NCBI GenBank assembly: GCA_944368775.1
Contig: CALVXB010000004.1
Coordinates: forward strand, 62,001 to 126,000
Direction of reading: 5' to 3'
From: an uncultured Clostridia bacterium
GTDB lineage: Bacteria > Bacillota > Clostridia > Christensenellales > Borkfalkiaceae
DNA: 64,000 bases
Each line of letters opens with the position of its first letter. The stretch's first letter is position 1. Shown piece after piece: positions 8,042 to 17,343 of this stretch. The notes below the pieces were generated by a model that worked only from the letters and a program-made list of their open reading frames with translations, did no database searches and was not told the DNA's origin. Made by a program: the position numbers and the translations under genes.

Positions 8042-9436
8042 TCAGCCGATCTTGTACGTCGTGCCGGTCGGGGTGTCGATGAGGGTGACGCCCTGCGCGG
8101 CGAGCTCGGCGCGGATGCGGTCCGCCTCGGCGTAGTTTTTCGCCTTTTTGGCGGCCGCGCGCGCGGCGATCTGCCGCTCGATCTCCGCCGCGTCGACGGC
8201 GGCCTCCTTTTTTTCTTCCTCGAGCAGGCCGAGGGAGAGCACGCGGTCGAAGTCGGCGACGAGTGCGCGGCGGGTCGCGCCGCTCAGCTCCTTATCCTTG
8301 AGCATGTCGTACAGGCAGGTGATCGCCTGCGAGGTGTTCAGGTCGTCTTCGAGGGCGGCGCGGAAGGGCGCTTTGCACCGCTCGAACGCCTCTTTGTCCA
8401 CCTCCCCTTCCTGCGGGATGGCGAGGCAGCGCGCCTTGAGCTTGCGGAAGGCGTTGGCGGCGTTTGCGAAGGTATCCTCCGAATAGACGAGGGAATTGCG
8501 CCAATGCGAGAGCAGGCAGAAGAAGCGGTACTCCATCGGGGTGCGGCCCTCTTCTTCCAGCTTTTTCAGCGTCAAAAAGCCGCCCGACGACTTGCTCATT
8601 TTGCCGCCCGCCGTGTTGAGGTGCAGCACATGGAACCAATAGTGGCACCACTCGTGGCCGAGGTACGCCTCGCTTTGGGCGATCTCGTTGGTGTGGTGGG
8701 GGAACACGTTGTCGATGCCGCCGCAGTGGATGTCGACGTACTCGCCGAGGTACTTCATCGCGATGCACGAGCACTCGATGTGCCAGCCGGGGTAGCCGAC
8801 CCCCCAGGGGCTGTTCCATTTGAGCGCCTGGTCCTCGAATTTCGATTTTGTGAACCAGAGCACGAAGTCGTTTTTGTTGCGCTTGTTTGCGTCCTCGTCG
8901 ACGCCCTCGCGCACGCCCACCTCGAGGTCCTCCTCCTTGAAGTTGAAGAACTTGTGGTAGCTTTTGACCTTGGACGTATCGAAGTAGACGTTGCCGCCCG
9001 CCTTGTAGGCGAAGCCCTTTTGCATCAGCCCCTCGATGACGCGGATGAAGTCGTCGACGCAGGCGGTGGCGGGCTGGACGTGCTCGGGCCGCTTGATGTG
9101 CAGCGCCTCGCAGTCGGCAAAAAAGGCGTCGGTATAGAACTTGGCCAGCTCGAGCACCGTTTTATGCTCGCGCTTTGCGCCGAGCAGCATCTTGTCCTCG
9201 CCGCTGTCCGCATCCGAGGAGAGGTGGCCGATGTCTGTGATGTTCATGACCCGCTCGACGTTATAGCCGATGTAGCGCAGCGTCTTGTCGAGCACGTCCT
9301 CCATCAGGTAGGTGCGCAGGTTGCCGATGTGCGCGAAGTTGTACACAGTCGGCCCGCAGGTATACATTTTGACGACGCCCGGCTCGCGCGGGACGAATTG
9401 CTCGACCTGTCTTGTCAGCGTGTTGTAAAATTTCAT
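8042..9436 (-). CDS. cysS: Cysteinyl-tRNA synthetase
   Basis: Class I synthetase charging tRNA-Cys. 464 residues, normal length. The HIGH-type motif reads YNFAHIGNLRTY after the zinc cysteine in MYTCGPTV; further zinc ligands are in HIECSCIAM and FPHHTNEIAQSE; the KMSKS loop is GGKMSKSSGG. The C-terminal helical domain ends in AEADRIRAELAAQGV, the usual CysS tail. The start ATG at 9436 follows CAGGAGCAAAGGAT. The long open frame upstream is only a GC-rich artefact. Confidence 0.96.
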   Translation of the reverse strand: MKFYNTLTRQVEQFVPREPGVVKMYTCGPTVYNFAHIGNLRTYLMEDVLDKTLRYIGYNVERVMNITDIGHLSSDADSGEDKMLLGAKREHKTVLELAKFYTDAFFADCEALHIKRPEHVQPATACVDDFIRVIEGLMQKGFAYKAGGNVYFDTSKVKSYHKFFNFKEEDLEVGVREGVDEDANKRNKNDFVLWFTKSKFEDQALKWNSPWGVGYPGWHIECSCIAMKYLGEYVDIHCGGIDNVFPHHTNEIAQSEAYLGHEWCHYWFHVLHLNTAGGKMSKSSGGFLTLKKLEEEGRTPMEYRFFCLLSHWRNSLVYSEDTFANAANAFRKLKARCLAIPQEGEVDKEAFERCKAPFRAALEDDLNTSQAITCLYDMLKDKELSGATRRALVADFDRVLSLGLLEEEKKEAAVDAAEIERQIAARAAAKKAKNYAEADRIRAELAAQGVTLIDTPTGTTYKIG

Positions 9437-9479
9437 ATCCTTTGCTCCTGTCTGCGCCCGCGGGGCGGGCTTTGCTCGG

Positions 9480-9575
9480 CCGCCGCAGGGCGGCGCTTTG
9501 ATTTGTTTTGCATTTGCCGCGGGCGGCGGTCTTTTTGGTTTTGAACTTGCCGCAGCGCGGCGGTTTTTTATATTT
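9480..9575. repeat. Cluster of short GC-rich hairpins between aroK and cysS
   Basis: Three related units of the type GCCGC-N-GCGGCGG followed by T-rich stretches (near 9481-9497, 9518-9537 and 9550-9567) are separated by TTTGTTTTGCATTT and TTGGTTTTGAACTT. The motif also appears in the 3' part of rbgA (about 27150-27235), where it encodes PPNGGA and PPSGGA peptides. They may be small terminator-like repeats; the function is not known. Confidence 0.45.
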
Positions 9576-9585
9576 TTGAAGATGT

Positions 9586-10098
9586 TTACCGTGCGGCCGC
9601 GGCTTCCGGCAGGGCGCGCACGATGGCGGCGACCGTCTCTTCGAGGGTAAGCCCCGCGCAGTCGACGGTGACGTGGGCGTACTTTTCGTACAGCGGGACG
9701 CGCTCGGCGTACAGCTCGGCGACGCTCTCGCCCGGGGTGCGCATGACCACGCCGCGCAGCACGATGTTGTGCAGGCGGTGCTCGATCTCTGCAAGGCCGA
9801 GGCGGAGGTAGACGACGGTGCCCATCTCGCGGAAGTGGCGCATCGCCTTTTCGCCGTAGACGGCGGATCCGCCCGTCGCGACGACGCAGCGCTCCGCCCA
9901 GAGGGAAGCGTTGACGCGCTCCTCGATGCGCAGAAATTCTTCCGCGCCCTTGCGCGCGATGATGTCGCACAGCAGCGCCTTTTGATCGTTCTGAATGAGG
10001 AGATCGGTGTCGATGAAGCCGTAGCCGAGCGTCTTTGCGAGCAGGACGCCCGCCGTGCTCTTGCCCGAAGAGGGCATGCCGATGAGGATGATATTCAT
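9586..10098 (-). CDS. aroK: Shikimate kinase
   Basis: Phosphorylates shikimate with ATP in the chorismate (aromatic amino acid) pathway. 170 residues, typical size. P-loop GMPSSGKSTAGVLLA at residues 7-21; FIDTDLLIQ carries the shikimate-binding Asp; FLRIEERV and VVATGGSAV hold the binding Arg and GG; the lid region lies around LRGVVMRTPGES. The ATG at 10098 has GGGAG upstream. It is transcribed away from mutY. No other aro genes are in the window. Confidence 0.93.
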   Translation of the reverse strand: MNIILIGMPSSGKSTAGVLLAKTLGYGFIDTDLLIQNDQKALLCDIIARKGAEEFLRIEERVNASLWAERCVVATGGSAVYGEKAMRHFREMGTVVYLRLGLAEIEHRLHNIVLRGVVMRTPGESVAELYAERVPLYEKYAHVTVDCAGLTLEETVAAIVRALPEAAAAR

Positions 10099-10167
10099 GC
10101 TTGCGTTGCTCCCTTTTCCCCTCTCCCTGCAATTATACGGTTTTTTAGGGGAAATGTCAAATTTTCG

Positions 10168-10196
10168 TTGGTTTTCCCCGCAAATTATGCTAAAAT
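10168..10196 (+). promoter_or_regulatory. Predicted mutY promoter, giving a near-leaderless mRNA
   Basis: TTGGTT (10168-10173), a 17-base spacer and TAAAAT (10191-10196). The predicted start of transcription (about 10203) coincides with the mutY ATG at 10204. Confidence 0.55.
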
Positions 10197-10203
10197 ATTG
10201 CGG

Positions 10204-11385
10204 ATGGATACGAAACGTTCGGGCGGGCGGGAGGCGGCGCTGGCGGCGCTGCCCGCCCTGCTGCTGCCCTGGTACGACAAAAACAAGCGCGACTTGCCCT
10301 GGCGGCAGGATACCGACCCCTACCGCGTGTGGGTGAGCGAGATCATGCTGCAGCAGACGCGCGTGGAGGCGGCGAAGGAGCACTATGTGCGCTTTTTGCG
10401 GGCGTTGCCGACGGTCGAGGACCTCGCCGCCTGCCCCGAGGACAAACTTTTGAAGCTTTGGGAGGGGCTGGGCTACTACTCGCGCGCGCGCAATTTGCAG
10501 AAGGCGGCGAAAATCGTCGCGGCGGAGGGCTTCCCTTCGACGGCGGAGGGCTGGCGCAAACTGTCCGGCATCGGCGACTACACGGCGGGGGCGATCGCCT
10601 CCATCGCATTCGGGCAGCCGACGCCCGCGGTGGACGGCAACGTCATCCGCGTGCTCTCCCGCCTGCTCGGCGACGACCGCCCGCCCGAGGCGCTCAAAAG
10701 CAGCCTCTTTGCCGAGCTCGCCCCCGCCTACCCGCAGGCGCGCTGCGGCGACTTTACGCAGAGTTTGATGGAGCTGGGCGCGACGGTGTGCACGCCCGCC
10801 TCTCCCCTGTGCCTCACCTGCCCCCTCTTTGAACTGTGCCGCACCCGCAGCGACGCCCTCCCCCTGCCCCGCCGCAAGCAGGAGCGCAAAAGGAGCGAGC
10901 TGACGGTGCTGCTGTTCGTGCGCGGGGGCGAGGCCGCCCTCTGCCGCCGCCAAAGCGGGGTGCTGCGCGGGATGTACGGGTTTTTCTGCATCGAGCAGGC
11001 GATGGACGCCGCGGGGGTGCAGGCCTTTTTGCGCGGTGCGGGCATGCGCAGCTTCGCCCTCGGCGAGCGCAGGGCGCACAGGCACGTCTTCACCCACCTC
11101 GAGTGGGAGATGACGGCGTACGTCGTGCTTTCGGAAGAGGACGCCGCCGCCCTGCAAAACAGCTCTGCCGCGGCGGACGATGCCGCCGCGGCCAACCAAA
11201 CGGCGGCCGCGGCAAGTGCGGCAGGCGAGGCGGCCGCGGCAAAACAAAGCGCGCCCGCGCACACCGACTTTGCGGCGCTGCAATACTTCCCCGTCGAGCG
11301 CATCGAGAGGGAGATCTCGCTGCCCTCCGCCTTCCGCTGGTGCCTGCCGCTGCTGCGGCGCGCCGCGGGCGCGGCGCGCAATTAA
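10204..11385 (+). CDS. mutY: A/G-specific adenine DNA glycosylase
   Basis: Base-excision repair enzyme removing adenine mispaired with 8-oxoguanine. 393 residues. Catalytic Glu region SEIMLQQTRV; helix-hairpin-helix LSGIGDYTAGAI with the following catalytic Asp in PAVDGNVIRVLSR; [4Fe-4S] ligands C-x6-C-x2-C-x5-C in CTPASPLCLTCPLFELC. The C-terminal 8-oxoG-recognising NUDIX-like domain is present (HRHVFTHLEWEM). An Ala-rich low-complexity insert of about 35 residues sits inside that domain (residues about 322-358). No Shine-Dalgarno site precedes the ATG, which almost coincides with the predicted transcription start. Confidence 0.95.
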   Translation: MDTKRSGGREAALAALPALLLPWYDKNKRDLPWRQDTDPYRVWVSEIMLQQTRVEAAKEHYVRFLRALPTVEDLAACPEDKLLKLWEGLGYYSRARNLQKAAKIVAAEGFPSTAEGWRKLSGIGDYTAGAIASIAFGQPTPAVDGNVIRVLSRLLGDDRPPEALKSSLFAELAPAYPQARCGDFTQSLMELGATVCTPASPLCLTCPLFELCRTRSDALPLPRRKQERKRSELTVLLFVRGGEAALCRRQSGVLRGMYGFFCIEQAMDAAGVQAFLRGAGMRSFALGERRAHRHVFTHLEWEMTAYVVLSEEDAAALQNSSAAADDAAAANQTAAAASAAGEAAAAKQSAPAHTDFAALQYFPVERIEREISLPSAFRWCLPLLRRAAGAARN

Positions 11386-11389
11386 AAAG

Positions 11390-11440
11390 ATAAAAAAGGA
11401 CGGGCAGGCGCCCGCCGCGTACGCGGCGGGCGCCTGCCCG
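11390..11440 (-). terminator. Intrinsic terminator of the hisS-rseC-trxA operon
   Basis: A perfect 18-bp stem (11401-11418 with 11423-11440, loop GTAC), followed on the minus strand by TCCTTTTTTATC. It also closes mutY from the other side. Confidence 0.8.
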
Positions 11441-11453
11441 TTCAAAGATCGGC

Positions 11454-11768
11454 TTAAATATTCGCCTCGATAAATTCCTGCATCTTGGCCTTGGGCACGA
11501 AGCCGACGTTCTTGCCGACGAGCGCGCCGCCCTTGAACACCATCACGCACGGGATGCTCATGATGGAGTACTCGCGGGCGAGGTCGGGGTTGTCGTCTAC
11601 GTCGATCTTGACGAATTCCGCCTTCCCCTCCATCTCCTCGCTCAGGCTTTCCATGACGGGCGCGAGCATGCGGCAGGGGCCGCACCACTCTGCCCAAAAG
11701 TCGACGACGAGCGTCTTTTTTGCCTCCATCGCCGCGCGGAACGCCGCGCTATCGATCGCTTTCACCAT
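11454..11768 (-). CDS. trxA: Thioredoxin
   Basis: Cytoplasmic dithiol reductase of 104 residues. The active site WCGPC is in FWAEWCGPCRMLAP (residues about 24-37), and the cis-proline is in SIMSIPCVMVF. The charge pattern and length are those of classical TrxA. The start ATG at 11768 lies inside the last codons of the upstream RseC-like gene (20-base overlap), so the two are translationally coupled. Co-transcription with hisS and an RseC-like protein suggests thiol maintenance, but the target is unknown. Confidence 0.95.
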   Translation of the reverse strand: MVKAIDSAAFRAAMEAKKTLVVDFWAEWCGPCRMLAPVMESLSEEMEGKAEFVKIDVDDNPDLAREYSIMSIPCVMVFKGGALVGKNVGFVPKAKMQEFIEANI

Positions 11769-12204
11769 TGTCTGTTTCCTCCTTTTTTTCTGTTTTGGGT
11801 GTATCCAGCACCGAAACGACCTCGATGCCGAAGCCGCGGCGCTTGGAGAGCAGTTTGTCGATCGCCCACACGGCGACGAAGCCGAGGGCGAGCCCTATCA
11901 GGCACAGCACCGCCGCCCACAGCTCTTCCTCGAAGCAGTACGCGCCGATGACGACGCCGGCGATGCCGAGCAGCACGGGCACGATGTACACGACGAAGGA
12001 GGCGAGGGCGCGGTTGTCCTTTTCCGCCTCGACGAGCACCCTGTCGCCCGCCTTGGCGCCCGCCGTGTTGAGCGCCTTGACCTTGACGCGGCTCTTGCCC
12101 CCCGCAAAGGCGCATACCTTGCAGGCGGAGCACTCCGGCCGCTTTTCGATCTGCACGACGGCGATACGCCCCGCCGTCTTTACGACGAGCGCCTGCTCCT
12201 TCAT
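11749..12204 (-). CDS. SoxR-reducing system / RseC family membrane protein
   Basis: 151 residues. The N-terminal soluble part has a cysteine cluster CSACKVCAF (residues about 25-33), then two hydrophobic segments (ALASFVVYIVPVLLGIAGVV and WAAVLCLIGLALGFVAVW), then a basic/acidic tail. This matches the RseC/MucC family, which takes part in electron transfer to iron-sulfur regulators or Rnf-type systems elsewhere. The ATG at 12204 overlaps the hisS stop (ATGA). The ORF upstream of this ATG is hisS sequence. Confidence 0.8.
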   Translation of the reverse strand: MKEQALVVKTAGRIAVVQIEKRPECSACKVCAFAGGKSRVKVKALNTAGAKAGDRVLVEAEKDNRALASFVVYIVPVLLGIAGVVIGAYCFEEELWAAVLCLIGLALGFVAVWAIDKLLSKRRGFGIEVVSVLDTPKTEKKEETDNGESDR

Positions 12205-13460
12205 GCGAAGTTGGCGGCGATGTACGCCGCGCACTCGGCCGCGGGCACGCTCGCGGCCGAGGAATCTGCCATATTTTTGACGGTGTAGCGCCCCTCGGCC
12301 AGCTCGTTCGAGCCGATGACGACGACGCAGCGCGCGCCCATCTTGCCCGCGTACTTGAACTGCGCCTTGACCGATCTGTCCGCGTGGTCGAAGTCGGCGG
12401 AGACGCCGCGCGCGCGCAGCGCGGCGACCAGCGCAAAGGCGGCTGCGCGGCCGGCCTCGTCGAGCCCCGCGACGTAGGCGGAGAGGGCGGGCGCGGCGGG
12501 GATGCCCCTGCCCGTGTTTTCGAGCACGAGCAGCATGCGCTCGATGCCGCTGCCGAATCCGACGGCGGGCACGGCGGGGCCGCCGAGATTTTCGATGAGG
12601 GTGTCGTACCGCCCGCCGCCGAGCACGGTGCCCTGCGAGCCGATGGCGGTGGATACAAATTCAAAGACCGTCTTAGAATAGTAGTCGAGCCCGCGCACGA
12701 GCCTGGGTTCGACGGTGTAGCGCACGCCGCAGCCGTCTAAAATGGCGCACAGCTTTTCAAAGTGTTCGCGGCACTCGTCGCAGAGGAAGTCGACGGAGCG
12801 GGGCGCGCCCTCGTTGATCTTTGAACACGCCTCCTCCTTGCAGTCGAGGATGCGCAGGGGGTTCTTTTCAAAGCGGGCGTTGCAGGTGGGGCACATTTCG
12901 GGCAGGCGGGGGCGCAGGTAGTCGCGCAGCGCCTCGTTGAACTTGGGGCGGCAGTGCTTGCAGCCGATGGAGTTGAGCTTGAGCTCCACCCCCTCCACGC
13001 CCAGCGCGGCGATATAGTCGCGCGCGAGCAGGATGACCTCGGCGTCCGTCTCCGGGCCCTTGCCGCCGAAAATTTCCACGCCGAATTGGTGATGCTCGCG
13101 CAGGCGGCCGGCCTGCGGGCGCTCGTAGCGGAACACGGGGGTCAGGTAGTACATCTTGAGGGGCAGCGCGCCGCCGGCGAGGCCGTTTTCGATAAAGGCG
13201 CGCACGACGCCCGCCGTGCCCTCCGGCTTGAGGGTGATGGAGCGCTCGCCCTTATCCAAAAAGGTGTACATCTCCTTGTTGACGATGTCCGTCGTGTCGC
13301 CCACGCCGCGCAAAAACAGCTCGGTGTGCTCGAAGGTGGGCGTGCGGATCTCTTTGAGCCCGTACAGCGCCGCGATGCGGCGGGCGGTGCCTTCGACAAA
13401 GTGCCACTTGTACGCCTCGGCGGGCAGTACGTCTTTGGTGCCTTTGGGGATATGGATCAT
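12201..13460 (-). CDS. hisS: Histidyl-tRNA synthetase
   Basis: Class II synthetase for tRNA-His, 419 residues. It opens MIHIPKGTKDVLP (motif RGTKD-like); motif 2 is FRYERPQAGRLREHHQFGVE; the histidine-specific signatures are LVRGLDYYSKTVFEF and AVGFGSGIERM (motif 3). The C-terminal anticodon-binding domain spans the last ~90 residues. A Cys-rich zinc-finger-like insert (CPTC, CDEC) lies around residues 185-230. The ATG at 13460 follows GGAG; the longer frame upstream is not supported. It heads an operon with the RseC-like gene and trxA. Confidence 0.95.
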   Translation of the reverse strand: MIHIPKGTKDVLPAEAYKWHFVEGTARRIAALYGLKEIRTPTFEHTELFLRGVGDTTDIVNKEMYTFLDKGERSITLKPEGTAGVVRAFIENGLAGGALPLKMYYLTPVFRYERPQAGRLREHHQFGVEIFGGKGPETDAEVILLARDYIAALGVEGVELKLNSIGCKHCRPKFNEALRDYLRPRLPEMCPTCNARFEKNPLRILDCKEEACSKINEGAPRSVDFLCDECREHFEKLCAILDGCGVRYTVEPRLVRGLDYYSKTVFEFVSTAIGSQGTVLGGGRYDTLIENLGGPAVPAVGFGSGIERMLLVLENTGRGIPAAPALSAYVAGLDEAGRAAAFALVAALRARGVSADFDHADRSVKAQFKYAGKMGARCVVVIGSNELAEGRYTVKNMADSSAASVPAAECAAYIAANFA

Positions 13461-13553
13461 ACGAATTTGTCTCCTTGTCGGGCGGCGCGCCGCCCTCCGC
13501 CGGCCGCCGCCCTTTCCCGAGCGCCGCGCGGCGAACTTGCTTCTTTCCGCTCT

Positions 13554-13583
13554 ATTATAGCACACTTTGGGTAAAAAAGGCAA
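13554..13583 (-). promoter_or_regulatory. Predicted sigma-A promoter for hisS
   Basis: Minus strand TTGCCT (13583-13578), an 18-base spacer and TATAAT (13559-13554). The -35 box falls in the hairpin at the distal end of the structured repeat 13573-13896. Confidence 0.5.
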
Positions 13584-13896
13584 AATCCCACTTTTGCCTT
13601 TTGCAAGAAATTCAAAAATATCGAGAAAATTTAATTAAAAATACTCGCTCGAGGAAAACTGCGCGATTTAATTATTAAAATACTCGCGCAAGCAAAGTCG
13701 CGCCTTTGCGTTAGCGCACCCACATTCGCGCGTGAGCGCTTTTGCAGAAAGAGTGAATTTTCGGCATTCATTAAAGGTGTGCCCTTAAAAATGCCGAAAA
13801 GAGAGAAAACCGGCCGCAGAGCCTCAAAGAGGCGAACGGCGGGTTGTCTCTCAAATCGGAAGAATTTGTTTTGACAGCTCAAAACAAATTCTCCGA
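13573..13896. repeat. Structured repeat A (type I half plus remnant) downstream of hslU
   Basis: Read from the hslU side (minus strand): H1 is 13896-13856, a long stem with TCGGA/TCCGA ends and GAGCTGTC centre. H2 is 13852-13801, outer GAGAGA/TCTCTC with an inner GCCTC/GAGGC hairpin. H3 is 13800-13758, stem TTTTCGGCAT with ATGCCGAAAA and a loop holding AAGGGCACACC. H5 is 13709-13692, GCAAAG/CTTTGC with a 6-base loop. AT-rich GCGAGTATTTTAAT tails follow, and at the far end a hairpin AAAAGGCAAAA/TTTTGCCTTTT (13575-13602). It fills the whole hslU-hisS gap, and no protein is encoded. Confidence 0.8.
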
Positions 13897-13899
13897 GCC

Positions 13900-15207
<1,308 letters not shown>

Positions 15208-15234
15208 GCTTGCACCTCCCTTTGTATGCCGCGC

Positions 15235-15771
15235 TTACACCTCTTCGACCACGATGTGGTCGTTGGTGAACACGCAGATGTCGCTGGCGATCTTGAGCGC
15301 CTTGTAGGCGATGTCGGCGGCGGAGCCGTCCGTCTCCTGCAGCAGCGCGCGGCCGGCCGCGAGCGCGTAGTTGCCGCCGCTGCCGATGGCGCACACGCCG
15401 CCGTCCGGCTCGATCACCTCGCCGTTGCCGCTGATGACGAGCAGCTGGTCTTTGTCGGCGACGATCATCATCGCCTCGAGCTTGCGCACCATCTTATCGT
15501 TGCGCCACATTTCGGCGAGCTCCACCGCCGAGCGCATGAGGTTGCCGGAAAACTTATTCAGCATCCCTTCAAACCGCTCGGAGAGGGAGAAGGCGTCCGC
15601 GACCGAACCGGCAAAGCCCAAAATGACCTTGCCGCCGAAGATGCGGCGCACCTTGACCGCGTTGCTCTTGAAGACGACGGACTCGCCCATGGTGACCTGG
15701 CCGTCGCCGGCGATGGCCGTTTTGCCGTCCTTTTTGACGGCGCATATCGTTGTACCTCTGAATTCAGGCAT
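15235..15771 (-). CDS. hslV: HslV (ClpQ), proteolytic subunit of the HslUV protease
   Basis: Threonine protease forming the double hexamer of the HslUV complex. 178 residues. The probable catalytic N-terminal Thr is in [20 protein letters not shown] after a six-residue propeptide, and this Thr-Thr start differs from the Ser of Bacillus ClpQ. Conserved [21 protein letters not shown] and [20 protein letters not shown] [13 protein letters not shown] segments are present. The ATG at 15771 follows CGGAGGTCAACG. It lies 27 bases upstream of hslU and 19 bases after trmFO. Confidence 0.95.
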   Translation of the reverse strand: MPEFRGTTICAVKKDGKTAIAGDGQVTMGESVVFKSNAVKVRRIFGGKVILGFAGSVADAFSLSERFEGMLNKFSGNLMRSAVELAEMWRNDKMVRKLEAMMIVADKDQLLVISGNGEVIEPDGGVCAIGSGGNYALAAGRALLQETDGSAADIAYKALKIASDICVFTNDHIVVEEV

Positions 15772-15790
15772 CGTTGACCTCCGTATATCC

Positions 15791-17110
15791 TTATATTTGT
15801 TCGCGCAGCCCGGCTGCGACCTCGCCGATGCGGGCGAGGGAACGCTCGGCCAGCTTGCGCTTTTTGAGCGCCTTGTCGCGGATGTGCTCCGCGAGCGGGC
15901 GCAATATGCCGTAGTTTGCGTTCATCGGCTGGAAGTTGTCCGTCGGCGTCGAAACGTGCAGCGCGAGCGCGCCGAGCACTGTTTCGGCATCCCAAGCGAT
16001 AGGCGGCTCGCCCCGCAGCTTGCGGGCGAGGTTGACGGCGGCGCAAAGGCCGCTGCCCGCGCTCTCCACATACCCCTCGACGCCGGTGATCTGCCCCGCA
16101 AAAAAGAGCAGCGGGTCGCTGCGCAGCGAGTAGTCTGCCGAAAGCAGCGCGGGCGCGTTGAGGTAGGTGTTGCGGTGCATCACGCCGTAGCGGAGGAACT
16201 CCGCCGCGTGCAGGGCGGGGATCATGGAGAACACCCGCTTTTGCTCGGGGAATTTGAGGTTGGTCTGGAACCCGACGAGGTTGTACGCCGTGCCCGCGCA
16301 ATTTTCCTTGCGCAGCTGCAGTACGGCGTACGGGCGCTTGCCCGATGCGTCGTACAGCCCGACCGGCTTGAGCATGCCGAAGCGCAGCGTATCCTTGCCG
16401 CGCGCCGCCATCGCCTCGACGGGCATACACCCCTCGAACAGTTCGCGCTTGTCGATGCCGTGATCGTTCGCGCGCTCTGCGTGCACGAGCGCGTCGACGA
16501 ACGCCTCGTACTCTTCCCTGTTCATCGGGCAGTTGACGTAGTCGCCCTCCCCTCTGCCGTAGCGGTCGGCGGTGAACGTCTTGGTAAAGTCGACGCTCTC
16601 CGCCGATACGATGGGCGCCGCCGCGTCGTAGAAGTAGAGCGCTCCGCCGCACTTTGCGGCGATGTCCGCAGCCAGGGCGTCCAGCGTCAGCGGCCCGGTC
16701 GCGACGATGGCGGGGGCCGCGGGGAGCCGTTCCGCCTCTGCGCAGACGACCTCGATGTTGCCCTCGCCGCGGATGCGCGCGGTGACGTAGGCAGAAAAGG
16801 CCTCCCTGTCCACCGCCAGCGCGCCGCCCGCGGGGACGCGCGTCGCGTCGGCGGCCTCGATGACGAGCGAGCCGAGGCGGCGCATCTCCTCTTTGAGCAG
16901 GCCGCAGGCGTTGCCGAATACGTCGTTGCTTTTGAGCGAATTGCTGCAGACGAGCTCGGCAAACCCCTCCGACGTGTGCGCCGGGGTAAAGCGGGCGGGC
17001 TTGCTCTCGACGAGCCGCACCTTGAAGCCCTGCTTCGCCAAAAAATATGCCGCCTCGCAGCCCGCAAGCCCCGCGCCCACCACCGTGACGCACTGCGCTC
17101 CCTGTTCCAT
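15791..17110 (-). CDS. trmFO: Methylenetetrahydrofolate-tRNA-(uracil-5-)-methyltransferase
   Basis: Folate- and FAD-dependent enzyme forming ribothymidine at position 54 of tRNA. 439 residues. N-terminal dinucleotide fold [18 protein letters not shown]; family signatures [53 protein letters not shown] and [15 protein letters not shown]. The start ATG at 17110 follows GGAAGGACGGC. First gene of the operon with hslV and hslU, directly behind a CIRCE operator; in Bacillus the same order has xerC between trmFO and hslV, which is missing here. Confidence 0.96.
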   Translation of the reverse strand: MEQGAQCVTVVGAGLAGCEAAYFLAKQGFKVRLVESKPARFTPAHTSEGFAELVCSNSLKSNDVFGNACGLLKEEMRRLGSLVIEAADATRVPAGGALAVDREAFSAYVTARIRGEGNIEVVCAEAERLPAAPAIVATGPLTLDALAADIAAKCGGALYFYDAAAPIVSAESVDFTKTFTADRYGRGEGDYVNCPMNREEYEAFVDALVHAERANDHGIDKRELFEGCMPVEAMAARGKDTLRFGMLKPVGLYDASGKRPYAVLQLRKENCAGTAYNLVGFQTNLKFPEQKRVFSMIPALHAAEFLRYGVMHRNTYLNAPALLSADYSLRSDPLLFFAGQITGVEGYVESAGSGLCAAVNLARKLRGEPPIAWDAETVLGALALHVSTPTDNFQPMNANYGILRPLAEHIRDKALKKRKLAERSLARIGEVAAGLREQI

Positions 17111-17131
17111 GCCGTCCTTCCTTCCGATAGT

Positions 17132-17158
17132 TTAGCACTCTCAACACAAGAGTGCTAA
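17132..17158. promoter_or_regulatory. CIRCE operator (HrcA binding site)
   Basis: TTAGCACTC (17132-17140), 9-base spacer, GAGTGCTAA (17150-17158): an exact match to the CIRCE consensus. It lies just downstream of the promoter at 17191-17163 and before the trmFO ribosome site, where HrcA would block transcription until heat shock. hrcA itself is not in the window. Confidence 0.95.
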
Positions 17159-17162
17159 ACCC

Positions 17163-17191
17163 ATTATAAGCACAATCTTCCCCCTTGTCAA
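17163..17191 (-). promoter_or_regulatory. Strong sigma-A promoter of trmFO-hslV-hslU
   Basis: TTGACA (17191-17186), a 17-base spacer and TATAAT (17168-17163), a consensus promoter. The CIRCE operator follows within 5 bases, overlapping the expected transcription start. Confidence 0.88.
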
Positions 17192-17343
17192 GGATTTTTT
17201 GCCCCTTTGCAAAAAATATTCGCCGCCGAAGGGGGCGGCTTTTTTGTGCGGCGCGGGTGGGAAGGCTGCCTTTTTGCGCCAAAATACAGGCCGCCCCCTC
17301 GGGAGAGGGGGCGGCGCGCGCCGAAGGGTCGGCCTTTTGTGAC

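Noticed and set aside
9586..11697. Long minus-strand frame joining aroK to a 500-residue upstream extension
   Set aside because: The extension is antisense to mutY; shikimate kinase begins at the ATG at 10098 with a ribosome site.
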